Assembly (NCBI GenBank): GCA_965235095.1
Contig: OZ249405.1
Strand: one strand, 5' to 3'
Length of the DNA: 64,000 nt
Origin: Fontibacterium abundans
GTDB lineage: Bacteria > Pseudomonadota > Alphaproteobacteria > Pelagibacterales > Pelagibacteraceae
Below, piece after piece: positions 52,885 through 62,280 of this stretch; within the stretch, counting starts at the first letter, position 1; the number at the start of each line of letters is the position of its first letter. Under the pieces are notes generated by a model. The model was not told where the DNA came from. It saw nothing but the letters and a program-made list of their open reading frames with translations, and ran no database searches. Position numbers and translations under genes: made by a program.

Positions 52885-53738
52885 TGGATATTAAGTCTTT
52901 TTGGCCAGAACTTGGTCCATCAATTCAAGAGGCATCCGTTTACTTAGACAAATATAAAAATAAAAAAATAATTCTCAAATACGGTGGTCAGGTAATGTCT
53001 GATCTAAGTTTATCAAAAGCGTTTGCCCAAGATGCTGCAATTTTAAGAAAATTAGATGTTGATGTTGCGGTTATTCACGGCGGCGGTCCTCAAATCAAAA
53101 CAAAACTAGAATCTCAAAATTTAGAAAGTAAATTTATTTCTGGATTAAGAGTAACTGATAAAAATGTAATAAAAGTTGTGGAAGATGTTTTGTTAAATGA
53201 AATAAATCCAGATTTAAGAGATGCTATTATAAATTATGGTGCAAAAGCGGAGTCCGTTACTGTTAGAAAAAACAACGTAATACACATCGATAAATCTATT
53301 GATGAACAATTAGGATTTGTTGGAGATCCAAAAAAAATTGATACAAAAGTATTAAATAACTTTTTTAAACAAAAAATTATTCCAGTTATTGCTCCTATGG
53401 GAATGGATAATAAGGGCCAAGTTTATAATGTAAATGCTGATACAGCCGCTGGAACAATTGCAAACCAAATAAAAGCTGAAAGACTTTTATTAATGACGGA
53501 TGTTCCTGGGGTAAATGATAAAGATGGTAATTTAATATCACAATTATCTACAAAACAAGCTTTGGACCTTATTGATGATGGAACGATTACTGGGGGAATG
53601 ATTCCAAAAATTAAAACATGCATTAGCGCTATTGAATCTGGTGTAAACGGGGTGGTTATTATTGATGGAAGAAAATCTCATGCTGTCCTTTTTGAATTAT
53701 TCTCAAATCTTGGAGCTGGAACGCTTATAGTAAAATAA
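52884..53738 (+). CDS. argB: Acetylglutamate kinase
   Basis: 284 residues from the ATG overlapping the yidC stop; an extra TTG codon could precede it. NKKIILKYGGQVM, VAVIHGGGPQIKTKL, and VNADTAAGTIANQIKAERLLLMTDVPGV are the ATP- and N-acetylglutamate-binding motifs; DDGTITGGMIPKIKTCISAIESGV is the C-terminal block. Second step of arginine synthesis; argF and argD are in a separate operon. Confidence 0.95.
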   Translation: MDIKSFWPELGPSIQEASVYLDKYKNKKIILKYGGQVMSDLSLSKAFAQDAAILRKLDVDVAVIHGGGPQIKTKLESQNLESKFISGLRVTDKNVIKVVEDVLLNEINPDLRDAIINYGAKAESVTVRKNNVIHIDKSIDEQLGFVGDPKKIDTKVLNNFFKQKIIPVIAPMGMDNKGQVYNVNADTAAGTIANQIKAERLLLMTDVPGVNDKDGNLISQLSTKQALDLIDDGTITGGMIPKIKTCISAIESGVNGVVIIDGRKSHAVLFELFSNLGAGTLIVK

Positions 53739-54406
53739 TGGAAAAAATAAAGAACATAAAATTTTGGATTTTTGATTTAGATAATACTCTTTACCCCTCA
53801 TCTACAAATTTATTTTCAGGAATTGATAAACTGATGGCAAGTTTTATAACTCAACATTTAAATGTTAATCATGAAGAAGCTCTTCAAATAAAGAATGATT
53901 ATTTTCAAAAACACGGCACAACTTTAAATGGCTTAATCAAACATCATAATATTGATCCTCATCATTTTTTAGAATTTGTACACAATATTGATTACAGTTT
54001 TTTAAGTAAGAATGAAAAACTAAATAAAGAAATTAAAAGTTTACCTGGAAAAAAAATTATATTTACTAATGGTTCAAAAAAACATGCAAACAATGTCATT
54101 AGCAATTTGCAACTTGATGAAAATCTTTTTTCAATATTTGATATTGTTGATTCAGATTTTGTTCCAAAACCAGAGAGATCTCCTTATGAAAGGCTTATTA
54201 AAAAATACGACATTATACCCGAGCAAAGTATTTTTTTTGAAGATATCGCAAGAAACCTAAAACCAGCTCATGATCTTGGTATGAAAACAGGATGGGTAAT
54301 AAATGAAGATAATTGGGCAAAAGAAGGTCATGATGAGGATCATGTCCACTTTAAAATAAAAGAATTAGATCATTTTCTTGAGCAGTGTAATTTGTTAATT
54401 AAATAA
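53738..54406 (+). CDS. HAD-superfamily pyrimidine 5'-nucleotidase-like protein
   Basis: 222 residues. IFDLDNTLYPSSTNLF is the HAD nucleophile motif of the SDT1/PPase-type subfamily, IIFTNGSKKH motif II, and FFEDIARNLKPAHDLGMKTGWV motif IV. The subfamily often hydrolyses pyrimidine monophosphates. It overlaps argB by one base. Substrate is inferred. Confidence 0.78.
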   Translation: MEKIKNIKFWIFDLDNTLYPSSTNLFSGIDKLMASFITQHLNVNHEEALQIKNDYFQKHGTTLNGLIKHHNIDPHHFLEFVHNIDYSFLSKNEKLNKEIKSLPGKKIIFTNGSKKHANNVISNLQLDENLFSIFDIVDSDFVPKPERSPYERLIKKYDIIPEQSIFFEDIARNLKPAHDLGMKTGWVINEDNWAKEGHDEDHVHFKIKELDHFLEQCNLLIK

Positions 54407-54408
54407 AC

Positions 54409-55224
54409 ATGAGTCTTGAAAATATTATTTTAAAAGCCTGGGACGACAGAAATAATATTAATAAAAATTCTGACAAAGCAATTATTTATGCAATTAATGA
54501 AACTTTAGAAAAATTAGACTCTGGTAGTATTAGAGTATGTGAGAAAAAAAATAATGAATGGCATACTCATCAATGGATAAAAAAAGCAATTCTTTTAAGT
54601 TTTAAAATACAAGATAATAAAATTCTTTCAGGTCCTTATGCAACTTGGTTTGACAAAGTAGATGGTAAAACAGCTCTTTGGAATGAAAAAAAACATATTG
54701 ATGCTGGATTTAGAGCGGTCCCAAATGGTGTGATTAGAAAATCTGCATACATCGGAAAAAATGTTGTGTTGATGCCATCCTTTATAAATGTTGGTGCCTA
54801 CGTTGATGATGGAACCATGATTGATACTTGGTCAACGGTTGGTTCGTGTGCACAAATTGGAAAAAATTGCCATATTTCTGGAGGAGTTGGAATTGGTGGA
54901 GTGCTAGAACCTCTTCAAGCAAATCCAGTAATCATTGAAGATAATTGTTTTATTGGAGCAAGATCAGAAGTAGCTGAGGGAGTTATCGTTGGCGAAGGTT
55001 CTGTAATTTCTATGGGTGTTTACATTGGAGCCTCAACAAAAATTATAGATAGAAAAACAAACCAAATTATTTATGGAAAAGTTCCCCCTTATTCAGTGGT
55101 AGTCTCTGGATCGCTTGCAAACGAAGATAAAAGCAAACCAAGTTTATATTGTGCGGTCATTGTTAAAACTGTTGATGAAAAAACTAGAAGCAAAACCTCA
55201 ATAAACGAATTACTGAGAGATTGA
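54409..55224 (+). CDS. dapD: Tetrahydrodipicolinate N-succinyltransferase
   Basis: 271 residues. A left-handed beta-helix of hexapeptide repeats (about 100-220) with RKSAYIGKNVVLMPSFINVGAYVDDGTMIDTWSTVGSCAQIGKNCHISGGVGIGGVLEP. Second step of the succinylase diaminopimelate/lysine route. Two bases upstream of dapE. Confidence 0.95.
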   Translation: MSLENIILKAWDDRNNINKNSDKAIIYAINETLEKLDSGSIRVCEKKNNEWHTHQWIKKAILLSFKIQDNKILSGPYATWFDKVDGKTALWNEKKHIDAGFRAVPNGVIRKSAYIGKNVVLMPSFINVGAYVDDGTMIDTWSTVGSCAQIGKNCHISGGVGIGGVLEPLQANPVIIEDNCFIGARSEVAEGVIVGEGSVISMGVYIGASTKIIDRKTNQIIYGKVPPYSVVVSGSLANEDKSKPSLYCAVIVKTVDEKTRSKTSINELLRD

Positions 55225-55225
55225 T

Positions 55226-56386
55226 ATGCTAAAGACCATTAGTGAAGTTTCTTTAGCAAAAGATCTTGTAAAATGTCAGAGCGTTACACCTAAAGATGAT
55301 GGCGCAATTAATGTTGTTGCAAAAAATCTAAAAAAATTAGGTTTTAAATGTCAGATTATGGAGTTCCAAGAAAAAGGAACCGCAAAAATTAAAAATTTAT
55401 ATGCGAAAATTGGCAACAGTTCTCCTAACTTTTGTTTTGCAGGACACACAGATGTTGTTCCTGTTGGAGATCTAAAATCTTGGACTGTTAATCCTTTTGG
55501 TGGAGTTATTAAAAATCAAAAACTAATTGGTCGTGGTGTTAGCGATATGAAAGGCTCAATTGCTTGTTTTATTTCTGCCGTTAGTGAATTTTTAAAAAAA
55601 AATAAAAAATTAAAAGGATCAATTAGTTTTTTAATAACTGGTGATGAAGAAACTATTGCAATTAATGGTACTCAAAAAGTTATAAAAAAATTAATACAAA
55701 AAAAAGAAAAAATCGATTTCTGCATAGTAGGAGAGCCAACTAATGAAAGTAGACTTGGCGACATGATTAAAATTGGAAGAAGAGGCAGTATAACAGGTCA
55801 TTTGACAATTTTGGGGACCCAAGGACACGTTGCTTATTCATATACTTATAATAATCCCTCTACAATTATTGTTGAGGTTTTAAATAATATTAAAAAATTA
55901 AAACTAGATAGAGGCAATAAAGATTTTCAACCATCTAATCTTGAAGTTACAAAAATTACTATTGATAATACAGCAGACAATGTCATTCCTGCTGAAGCAA
56001 AAGCATCTTTTAATATAAGATTTAATAATTTACACACATCAAGCTCTCTTAAAAAAAAGCTAAATAAAATTTTTTCTTCTGTTACTAAAAAATCTAAAGC
56101 AAGTTACAAAATTAAATACAATGTTTCGGGGGAAGCTTTTTTAACAAAGCCTAGCAAAACTGTTTACATGATTAAAAATGTTATAAAAAAAAGCACAAAA
56201 ATTAGTCCTGTTCTATCAACGACAGGCGGTACTTCTGATGCTCGTTTTATAAAAAAAATCGCTCCCTGCATTGAATTTGGTTTAATCGCAAAAACTATCC
56301 ACCAAGTAGATGAGATGGCTAGAATAGCTGATCTAAAAAAATTGAAAAATATATACTTAGATATCCTTGTTAATTACTTTAAGTGA
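55226..56386 (+). CDS. dapE: Succinyl-diaminopimelate desuccinylase
   Basis: 386 residues of the M20 metallopeptidase family. FAGHTDVVPVGD and GRGVSDMKGSIACFISAV supply the first metal ligands, ITGDEETIAINGTQKVI the catalytic Glu and VGEPTNESRLGD a later ligand. It hydrolyses N-succinyl-LL-diaminopimelate. The stop overlaps the deacetylase-like start. Confidence 0.94.
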   Translation: MLKTISEVSLAKDLVKCQSVTPKDDGAINVVAKNLKKLGFKCQIMEFQEKGTAKIKNLYAKIGNSSPNFCFAGHTDVVPVGDLKSWTVNPFGGVIKNQKLIGRGVSDMKGSIACFISAVSEFLKKNKKLKGSISFLITGDEETIAINGTQKVIKKLIQKKEKIDFCIVGEPTNESRLGDMIKIGRRGSITGHLTILGTQGHVAYSYTYNNPSTIIVEVLNNIKKLKLDRGNKDFQPSNLEVTKITIDNTADNVIPAEAKASFNIRFNNLHTSSSLKKKLNKIFSSVTKKSKASYKIKYNVSGEAFLTKPSKTVYMIKNVIKKSTKISPVLSTTGGTSDARFIKKIAPCIEFGLIAKTIHQVDEMARIADLKKLKNIYLDILVNYFK

Positions 56387-57309
56387 CAACCTGCATATTC
56401 ACCGCTAATTCTTCCATTCAACATGATACGGGTCCTGGTCACCCAGAATGTCCTGAACGTATTCCGTCAATCATAAATGGTTTAAAAAAAATACAAACTC
56501 CAAAATTAATCTGGAGAGGCATAGAATCTTTTGATGAAAAATATATTAAACTTACTCATTCAGAAAAATATTTTGAAAAAATTAATCAATCATTTCCAAA
56601 AGAAGGCTTAGCTTTTCTTGATGGAGATACAATTGTTTCTAAAGGCAGTAAAAAAGCAGCTTACGATGCTGTTGCATCAATTATTAATGCAATCGATGCT
56701 TTAATGAATAAAGAGTTTGATAATGCATTTTGCGTTATCAGGCCTCCTGGTCACCATGCTGAAAAAGAACAAGCTATGGGATTTTGCCTGTTTAACAACG
56801 TTGCCATAGGTGCAACTTATTTAATAGAAAAATATAAACTAAGCAAAGTAGCAATCATTGATTTTGATGTTCATCATGGAAATGGCACTCAAGATATTTT
56901 TTATAATGAAAAAAAAGTTTTATACATTTCATCACATCAATTTCCATTTTATCCAGGAACAGGCTCTGAAGATGAAACCGGCAAATATAATAATATTTTA
57001 AATATACCTCTAAAAGCAGGAACTGGCTCTAAAGAATTCTTTAATAGTTATGAGAAAGTTTACGACAAATTAAATGAATTTAAGCCTGAATTTATATTAT
57101 TATCAGCTGGTTTTGATGCTCACAAAAATGATCCTTTGGCCAACATTAATTTAGAATCTAAAGACTATTACACATTAACCAAAGAAATTATGAAAATTGC
57201 AAAACAAGTCTGTGGTAATAAAATTGTTTCAATCTTAGAGGGTGGCTACAATCTTGCAGCCATTCAAGAAAGTGCAAAATATCACGTTGAGGCTTTGTTA
57301 GAAATTTAA
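56383..57309 (+). CDS. Histone-deacetylase-family amidohydrolase
   Basis: 308 residues. CVIRPPGHHAEKEQAMGFCLFNNVAIGA (HH pair), VAIIDFDVHHGNGTQDIFYN (metal DxH), and LSAGFDAHKNDPLANI (Asp) are the Zn amidohydrolase motifs of class II HDACs. The start is GTG overlapping the dapE stop (GTGA). Bacterial members act on acetylpolyamines or other acylated amines; the substrate is unknown. Confidence 0.85.
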   Translation: MTTCIFTANSSIQHDTGPGHPECPERIPSIINGLKKIQTPKLIWRGIESFDEKYIKLTHSEKYFEKINQSFPKEGLAFLDGDTIVSKGSKKAAYDAVASIINAIDALMNKEFDNAFCVIRPPGHHAEKEQAMGFCLFNNVAIGATYLIEKYKLSKVAIIDFDVHHGNGTQDIFYNEKKVLYISSHQFPFYPGTGSEDETGKYNNILNIPLKAGTGSKEFFNSYEKVYDKLNEFKPEFILLSAGFDAHKNDPLANINLESKDYYTLTKEIMKIAKQVCGNKIVSILEGGYNLAAIQESAKYHVEALLEI

Positions 57310-57310
57310 G

Positions 57311-58048
57311 TTAATAAATAATATTTTCCAAATACAATCCTGCAGCAGGCGCTGGGGGAGCGCATTTTGATCGATCTTTAGAATTTAATGCATCAAGTAA
57401 ATCTTTTTTTGTCCATTTATTTTCACCTACAAGCTTTATACATCCCATCATAGAACGAACTTGATGTTGTAAAAAAGACTGCGATTCAAAATAACTATAA
57501 ATGTAATCATCTTTTCTAAAAATATTTATTTTCTCCATAGTTTTTATTGGAGATTTAGCTCCACACGAAGCTGACCTAAAAGTTGTAAAATCATGAGTTC
57601 CTATTAAAATTTGTGCAGCATCATTCATTTTAGTTTCGTCAAGTTTTATTTTTAATTGCCATGCCCTATCTTTTTCTATGGACAATGGAGAGTCTCGATT
57701 AATAATTACATATTTATAAACTCTTAACTTTGCATCTCGTCTTGCATCAAAATCATCATTTATTAATTCTGTTTTTAAAATGCTTATAGATTCGTCTTTT
57801 AAATGAAAATTTAAAGCATCAGTAATTTTTTTAGCATCAATATCTTTATTAAAATCAAAATGAAAAACTTGATGTACTGCATGAACGCCTGTGTCTGTTC
57901 TTCCCGCTCCAAAAATTGTTATCTTTTTTTCAGCTATTTTCTCAATTGCTTGTTCGATCGCTTCTTGAATTGATCTTCCATTTAATTGCCTTTGCCATCC
58001 TACAAAATGAGTGCCGTCATATTCAACTATGCATTTCAGTCTTGGCAT
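57311..58048 (-). CDS. truA: tRNA pseudouridine(38-40) synthase
   Basis: 245 residues. CIVEYDGTHFVGWQRQ is the TruA start, GAGRTDTGVHAVHQVFHFD holds the catalytic Asp, and FTTFRSASCGAKSPIKTMEKI and FLQHQVRSMMGCIKLVGENKWT follow. It modifies the tRNA anticodon arm. It is downstream of fmt with no gap. Confidence 0.95.
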   Translation of the reverse strand: MPRLKCIVEYDGTHFVGWQRQLNGRSIQEAIEQAIEKIAEKKITIFGAGRTDTGVHAVHQVFHFDFNKDIDAKKITDALNFHLKDESISILKTELINDDFDARRDAKLRVYKYVIINRDSPLSIEKDRAWQLKIKLDETKMNDAAQILIGTHDFTTFRSASCGAKSPIKTMEKINIFRKDDYIYSYFESQSFLQHQVRSMMGCIKLVGENKWTKKDLLDALNSKDRSKCAPPAPAAGLYLENIIY

Positions 58049-58969
58049 TTAAAATAATTGTGATGCTTTCGGGATTTTATACCCTAATAAAAATTCTTTT
58101 ACTTTTTGAATTTTTTTTCCAGGCCTTTGTATTTCTAAAACTTGAATTGCAAAATCTTTACAGGCAATTAAAAGATTATCATTAAGTGTTGTGCCAATTT
58201 CCCCTTTTTGATCTATAACTTCTGCTTTCCAAATCTTAATTCTTTCATTTTCAAATTTAAAACAAGCGCCTGGCGCTGGATTCAAAGCATTAATTTGCCG
58301 CACAATTTTATCCGCATTATCATTCCAGTTAATTTCTTCATCATCCCGCGTGATTTTTTTTGCATGGGTAGCTTTTGTATGATCTTGTTCTAAAAACTTA
58401 GCTTTATCTTTGTCTATTAGATCAATGGCTTTAATAATTAATTTTGAACCCAAAATCGATAACTGGTCACTTAATAAACCGTAATTTAGCTGATCATTAA
58501 TCTCTATTTTTTCAGACAGCATCACAGGTCCTGAGTCTAATCCTTTTTCAATTTTCATAATTGAGATTCCTGTAAATTTATCACCATTCATAATTGCTCT
58601 TTGAATAGGCGCCGCACCTCTCCAGTAGGGTAATAGAGAAGCATGAATGTTTATAAATCCTTTCTTTGATAAATTTAAAAAATTTTCAGGAATAATTTGT
58701 CCATAAGCAACAACGATTACTAAGTCTGGGCTTATTTTTTTAAATAAATCCAATTCCACTTCATTTTTTAATGAGCTTGGATGATGAATTTTTAAATTAT
58801 TTTTTTCCGCCTCTAAATGAACTGGAGTTTTTTCAATTTTTAAACCTCTATTAGATTTTTTTGGGGGCTGTGTGTAAACGTGAATAATATTTAATTTTTC
58901 TTTAAGTAATTCTTTTAATGCAGGAACAGCAAACTCTGGTGTACCCATGAAAATTATTTTTAATGACAT
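58049..58969 (-). CDS. fmt: Methionyl-tRNA formyltransferase
   Basis: 306 residues. IIFMGTPEFAVPALKEL is the start, the catalytic region VVAYGQIIPENFLNLSKKGFINIHASLLPYWRGAAPIQRAI has the Asn-His-Asp set, and a C-terminal OB-like domain follows. It formylates the initiator Met-tRNA. Seven bases downstream of def. Confidence 0.96.
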   Translation of the reverse strand: MSLKIIFMGTPEFAVPALKELLKEKLNIIHVYTQPPKKSNRGLKIEKTPVHLEAEKNNLKIHHPSSLKNEVELDLFKKISPDLVIVVAYGQIIPENFLNLSKKGFINIHASLLPYWRGAAPIQRAIMNGDKFTGISIMKIEKGLDSGPVMLSEKIEINDQLNYGLLSDQLSILGSKLIIKAIDLIDKDKAKFLEQDHTKATHAKKITRDDEEINWNDNADKIVRQINALNPAPGACFKFENERIKIWKAEVIDQKGEIGTTLNDNLLIACKDFAIQVLEIQRPGKKIQKVKEFLLGYKIPKASQLF

Positions 58970-58976
58970 GGATTAC

Positions 58977-59507
58977 CTAAAAATTAATATGATCTGAAAC
59001 GTCTTCCTTTTTTGCTTTTGAGAGTTTTTTTAAAATAAAAGATTTTTTTAATTTTGATAAATAATCAATAAATAAAATTCCATTTAAATGATCAATTTCA
59101 TGTTGGATACACGTAGCAAGCAAACCTTCTGCTTTTAATAATTGTTCTTTTCCATTTTGATCTAAATATTTTACATGACATTTTTCAGGTCTTTCAACTT
59201 CTGCAAATTGTTTAGGCAATGAGAGGCAGCCTTCTTCAAAAGTACATTTTGTTTGAGATGTCCAAACAATTTCCGGATTTACAAAATACATTGGATTATT
59301 AGGTTCTGGTTCTTTTGCTATATCAATAACAATGACTCTTTTGTGCACTCCAATTTGAACAGCTGCAAGACCGATGCCGGGAGCCGCATACATTGTGTCT
59401 AACATATCTTTCATTAAGTTTTTAATCTCAGCATCAACCTTTTGAACTGGTTTTGATTTAATTCTTAATTGAGGATCTGGCTCTGTTAAGATTTGCCTAA
59501 TAGTCAT
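58977..59507 (-). CDS. def: Peptide deformylase
   Basis: 176 residues. GIGLAAVQIG (motif 1), EGCLSLP (motif 2 with metal Cys) and QHEIDHLNGILF (motif 3, HExxH) are all present. It removes the N-formyl group. It precedes fmt and a 14-bp palindrome lies in the gap to recR. Confidence 0.96.
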   Translation of the reverse strand: MTIRQILTEPDPQLRIKSKPVQKVDAEIKNLMKDMLDTMYAAPGIGLAAVQIGVHKRVIVIDIAKEPEPNNPMYFVNPEIVWTSQTKCTFEEGCLSLPKQFAEVERPEKCHVKYLDQNGKEQLLKAEGLLATCIQHEIDHLNGILFIDYLSKLKKSFILKKLSKAKKEDVSDHINF

Positions 59508-59536
59508 AATGAAAAAATACTAAATCTACTTAATTA

Positions 59537-59550
59537 ATCAAGCGCTTGAT
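59537..59550. repeat. 14-bp perfect palindrome between recR and def
   Basis: ATCAAGCGCTTGAT reads the same on both strands in the recR-def gap, just after the recR stop. It contains a GC core, unlike the flanking AT-rich bases. It may be an operator or a short terminator stem. Confidence 0.45.
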
Positions 59551-59551
59551 G

Positions 59552-60160
59552 CTAATCACTATTTAAAGAACTGCGATATTTAAATGCAGAAAATAATGTT
59601 CCATCATCCAAATATTCGATCTCCCCGCCCACAGGCAAGCCATGTGCTAATTTTGTTACTTTCACATTTAAATTTTTAATGCTGTCTTTAATATAGTGAG
59701 CTGTCGTTTGTCCTTCGATTGTAGCGCTTGTTGCTAGGATAACTTCTTTTACTGAATTAGACTTAATCCTGTTAACTAATGAACCTATTAAAAGATCTTC
59801 TGGATTTATGCCATTGATGGCTGAAAGAGTTCCTCCTAAAATATGATACTGACCACTATAAACATTAGTACTTTCTAAAGCCCACATGTCCGCCACATTT
59901 TCTACAACACAAATTTGTTCATAATTATTTTTATTATTACAATTGCATTCAATTTTATTAGTTTTAAAATTTCCGCAAATATTACAACGAGCAACATTTT
60001 GATAAACCTTATCTAAAGCGCCAGACAATGGCTTCATAATATTGTCTCTGTTTTTAAGAAGATAAAGGGCAATACGTCTTGCAGACTTTGGTCCTAATCC
60101 TGGCAACTTTGCAATTAGAAACATTAGTGTTTCTAAATCTGGATGAGAGTTATTTTTCAT
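59552..60160 (-). CDS. recR: Recombination mediator RecR
   Basis: 202 residues. LPGLGPKSARRIALYLL is the N-terminal helix-hairpin-helix, a four-Cys zinc module (CNICGNFKTNKIECNC) follows, and YHILGGTLSAINGINPEDLLIG begins the Toprim region. Works with RecF/RecO in gap repair. Downstream of ybaB. Confidence 0.95.
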   Translation of the reverse strand: MKNNSHPDLETLMFLIAKLPGLGPKSARRIALYLLKNRDNIMKPLSGALDKVYQNVARCNICGNFKTNKIECNCNNKNNYEQICVVENVADMWALESTNVYSGQYHILGGTLSAINGINPEDLLIGSLVNRIKSNSVKEVILATSATIEGQTTAHYIKDSIKNLNVKVTKLAHGLPVGGEIEYLDDGTLFSAFKYRSSLNSD

Positions 60161-60162
60161 TA

Positions 60163-60480
60163 CTAGAAAGGAAGTTTAAATCCAGGAGGCAATTTTAAAC
60201 CACCTGTTATTTTTGACATCTCCTCTGATGATTTAACTTCAATTTCCTTCTTAGCGTTATTAGTGGCTATAACAATTAAGTCTTCTAAAACTTCTTTTTC
60301 TTCTGTCATTAACTTTGGATCAATATCTATTTTGATCATCTCATGATCGCCGTTCATAATTACTTTCACAGCACCATTACTAGCAACACCTTCTGCTTGA
60401 ATATTCTTTAATGAAGCTTTTACTTCAGACATTTTTTGCTGCATCTCTTGAGCTTTTTTTAACATACCCCCAAAATCCAT
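60163..60480 (-). CDS. ybaB: YbaB/EbfC nucleoid-associated protein
   Basis: 105 residues. MLKKAQEMQQKMSEVKASLKNIQAEGVASNGAVKVIMNGDHEMIKIDIDPKLM is the conserved EbfC dimer. Small DNA-binding protein, commonly between dnaX and recR as here. Confidence 0.95.
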   Translation of the reverse strand: MDFGGMLKKAQEMQQKMSEVKASLKNIQAEGVASNGAVKVIMNGDHEMIKIDIDPKLMTEEKEVLEDLIVIATNNAKKEIEVKSSEEMSKITGGLKLPPGFKLPF

Positions 60481-62174
60481 TACTTAATCTCCTCTACTTC
60501 ATTAAGTTCCGCATCTGGAAAATTTTCTTTTATCTTTTTGTAAACTTCGCTTTCAAGCGCATCTTGTAATAATTTTTTTTTGTAACTTTCTTTATTTTCA
60601 AAAATTGTATTTTTACCTGTTTCTTTCGATAAAGAAATAATCCATCTTTCACCTGTCCAAAGTTTAAGTTTTTCAGTTAAAGATCTTACAAAATTTTTAG
60701 ATAATTTTTCGTTAAACGAAATATCAATTTTTCCAGTCTCAAATTTTACTACTCGAACATTTCTTTCTAAATCAAACTTTAATTCAATTTCTTTTTTATA
60801 ATTTGTAATTTCTACTAATTTTTCAAATGAATTAATTATCTCAAGTTTTCCCGCTTCTTGTTTTTTTTCTAAAAATTTTGGATTTCGATCAATATCTTCT
60901 GCCTTTTCTTGCACAATGCTTTTAATTTGCGTCTTTGCTGAAGTTTGTTTGTTAATTATTGTTCCAGGTTTAATTTCGTTAAAATCATCTTGTTTCTCAG
61001 TTGATTCTGACATTGCACGCGTGTCTGAATTTAAAGCATCCTCAATTACTTGTTCAGGACTTGGTAAATCTTTTAAATGCACTAATCTCATAATTAACAT
61101 TTGAAAAGAAAGAAAATGGTTTGGAACAAAACTTAATTCTTCAATCCCTTTAAGAATGAATTGCCAGATCATTGAAATATAAGAAAAATCAATATTTTTA
61201 GAAAGTGCTAAAATTACATCAGATTCAGATTCAGAAACTGTTAGATCGTTTTCAATTTTGCCAAAACTTTTGCTTCTAGAAATTAAATAAATAACTTCAA
61301 GCATATCTTGTAAAACTAATTTTGGATCGGCTCCCAAATCAAATATTTCTTGGGCATCTTGAAGGGCTTTTGCTTTATCACCATCAATTACAAAACGCAC
61401 AAGGTCAATAATTCTTGAACGATCTGCTATACCTAACATTGTTCTCACTGATGTTTCGATTATTTCTTCACCTAAAATATTAAATGTTGAGATTGCCTGA
61501 TCTAATATAGACAATGCGTCTCTTACTGACCCCTCTGATGCTTTGGCAATTAACATTAAAGCTTTTTCATTAATTTTTGCTTTTTCTTTTTCAGAAATTT
61601 TCTTTAAGAAAGAAATCATTTCCTCAAGTTTAATTCTTCTAAGATCAAATCTTTGACATCTTGAAATAATAGTTAATGGTATTTTTTTAACTTCAGTGGT
61701 TGCTAAAATAAATTTAAGGTGAGGAGGTGGTTCTTCTAAAGTTTTAAGCAAACCATTGAAAGCTTGCTTTGATAACATATGAACTTCATCAATGATGAAA
61801 ACTTTATACTTGGCACTCGTAGGATAATATTTAGCAGAATCAATTAATTCTCGAATATCATCAATTCCAGTTTTAGAAGCAGCATCCATTTCTAAAACAT
61901 CAATATGATTTGAATTTGTTATAGCTTCACAATGACAAAAGCCTTCGCACTTTTTTTCTAGGCTTTCAGAATTTTTACAATTAATAGCTTTTGCAATTAT
62001 TCTTGCAGTCGTCGTTTTCCCAACGCCTCTAATTCCTGTCAATAAATAAGCGTTAGGAATACGATCCATCTTGATCGCATTTTTAATAATCTGCACCATT
62101 ACGTCTTGACCTATAACTTCATCAAAACTTTGTGGCCGATACTTTAGTGATAAACCTTTACGATTATTTTCCAT
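60480..62174 (-). CDS. dnaX: DNA polymerase III subunit gamma/tau
   Basis: 564 residues. Walker A GIRGVGKTTTARIIAKAINC, a four-Cys zinc module (C67 region, KKCEGFCHC), Walker B FIIDEVHMLSKQAFNGLLKTLEEPP and sensor ATTEVKKIPLTIISRCQRF. Clamp-loader ATPase plus a C-terminal tau part. Residues 436-438 (GAA AAA AAA) lie on an A8 run where slipping would give a short gamma-like product. It begins 7 bases from the SRP RNA gene. Confidence 0.95.
   Translation of the reverse strand: MENNRKGLSLKYRPQSFDEVIGQDVMVQIIKNAIKMDRIPNAYLLTGIRGVGKTTTARIIAKAINCKNSESLEKKCEGFCHCEAITNSNHIDVLEMDAASKTGIDDIRELIDSAKYYPTSAKYKVFIIDEVHMLSKQAFNGLLKTLEEPPPHLKFILATTEVKKIPLTIISRCQRFDLRRIKLEEMISFLKKISEKEKAKINEKALMLIAKASEGSVRDALSILDQAISTFNILGEEIIETSVRTMLGIADRSRIIDLVRFVIDGDKAKALQDAQEIFDLGADPKLVLQDMLEVIYLISRSKSFGKIENDLTVSESESDVILALSKNIDFSYISMIWQFILKGIEELSFVPNHFLSFQMLIMRLVHLKDLPSPEQVIEDALNSDTRAMSESTEKQDDFNEIKPGTIINKQTSAKTQIKSIVQEKAEDIDRNPKFLEKKQEAGKLEIINSFEKLVEITNYKKEIELKFDLERNVRVVKFETGKIDISFNEKLSKNFVRSLTEKLKLWTGERWIISLSKETGKNTIFENKESYKKKLLQDALESEVYKKIKENFPDAELNEVEEIK
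60861..60868 (-). promoter_or_regulatory. A8 tract in dnaX, possible slippage or frameshift site
   Basis: Eight A residues on the coding strand at codons 436-438. A -1 shift adds six codons and then TGA; a +1 shift reads a few codons to TAA. Either would yield a product of about 444 residues, near the size of the short gamma subunit. Confidence 0.3.
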
Positions 62175-62181
62175 AAAAAAC

Positions 62182-62275
62182 GGGAGACTGAGGACAACCT
62201 GAAAAATTATCGTTACGGCTGCTTCCTTTCGGACCTGACCGGATTAGCGTAACCTCCACCTGCCACCAATCTCCC
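62182..62275 (-). ncRNA. ffs: Signal recognition particle RNA (4.5S, small bacterial type)
   Basis: The minus strand contains GGTCAGGTCCGGAAGGAAGCAGCC-like core, the invariant SRP RNA apical region that binds Ffh, enclosed by GGGAGA/TCTCCC ends. About 94 bases. TATAAT at 62281-62286 lies 5 bases upstream of the 5' end. Located 7 bases before the dnaX start on the same strand. Confidence 0.95.
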
Positions 62276-62280
62276 AAAAT

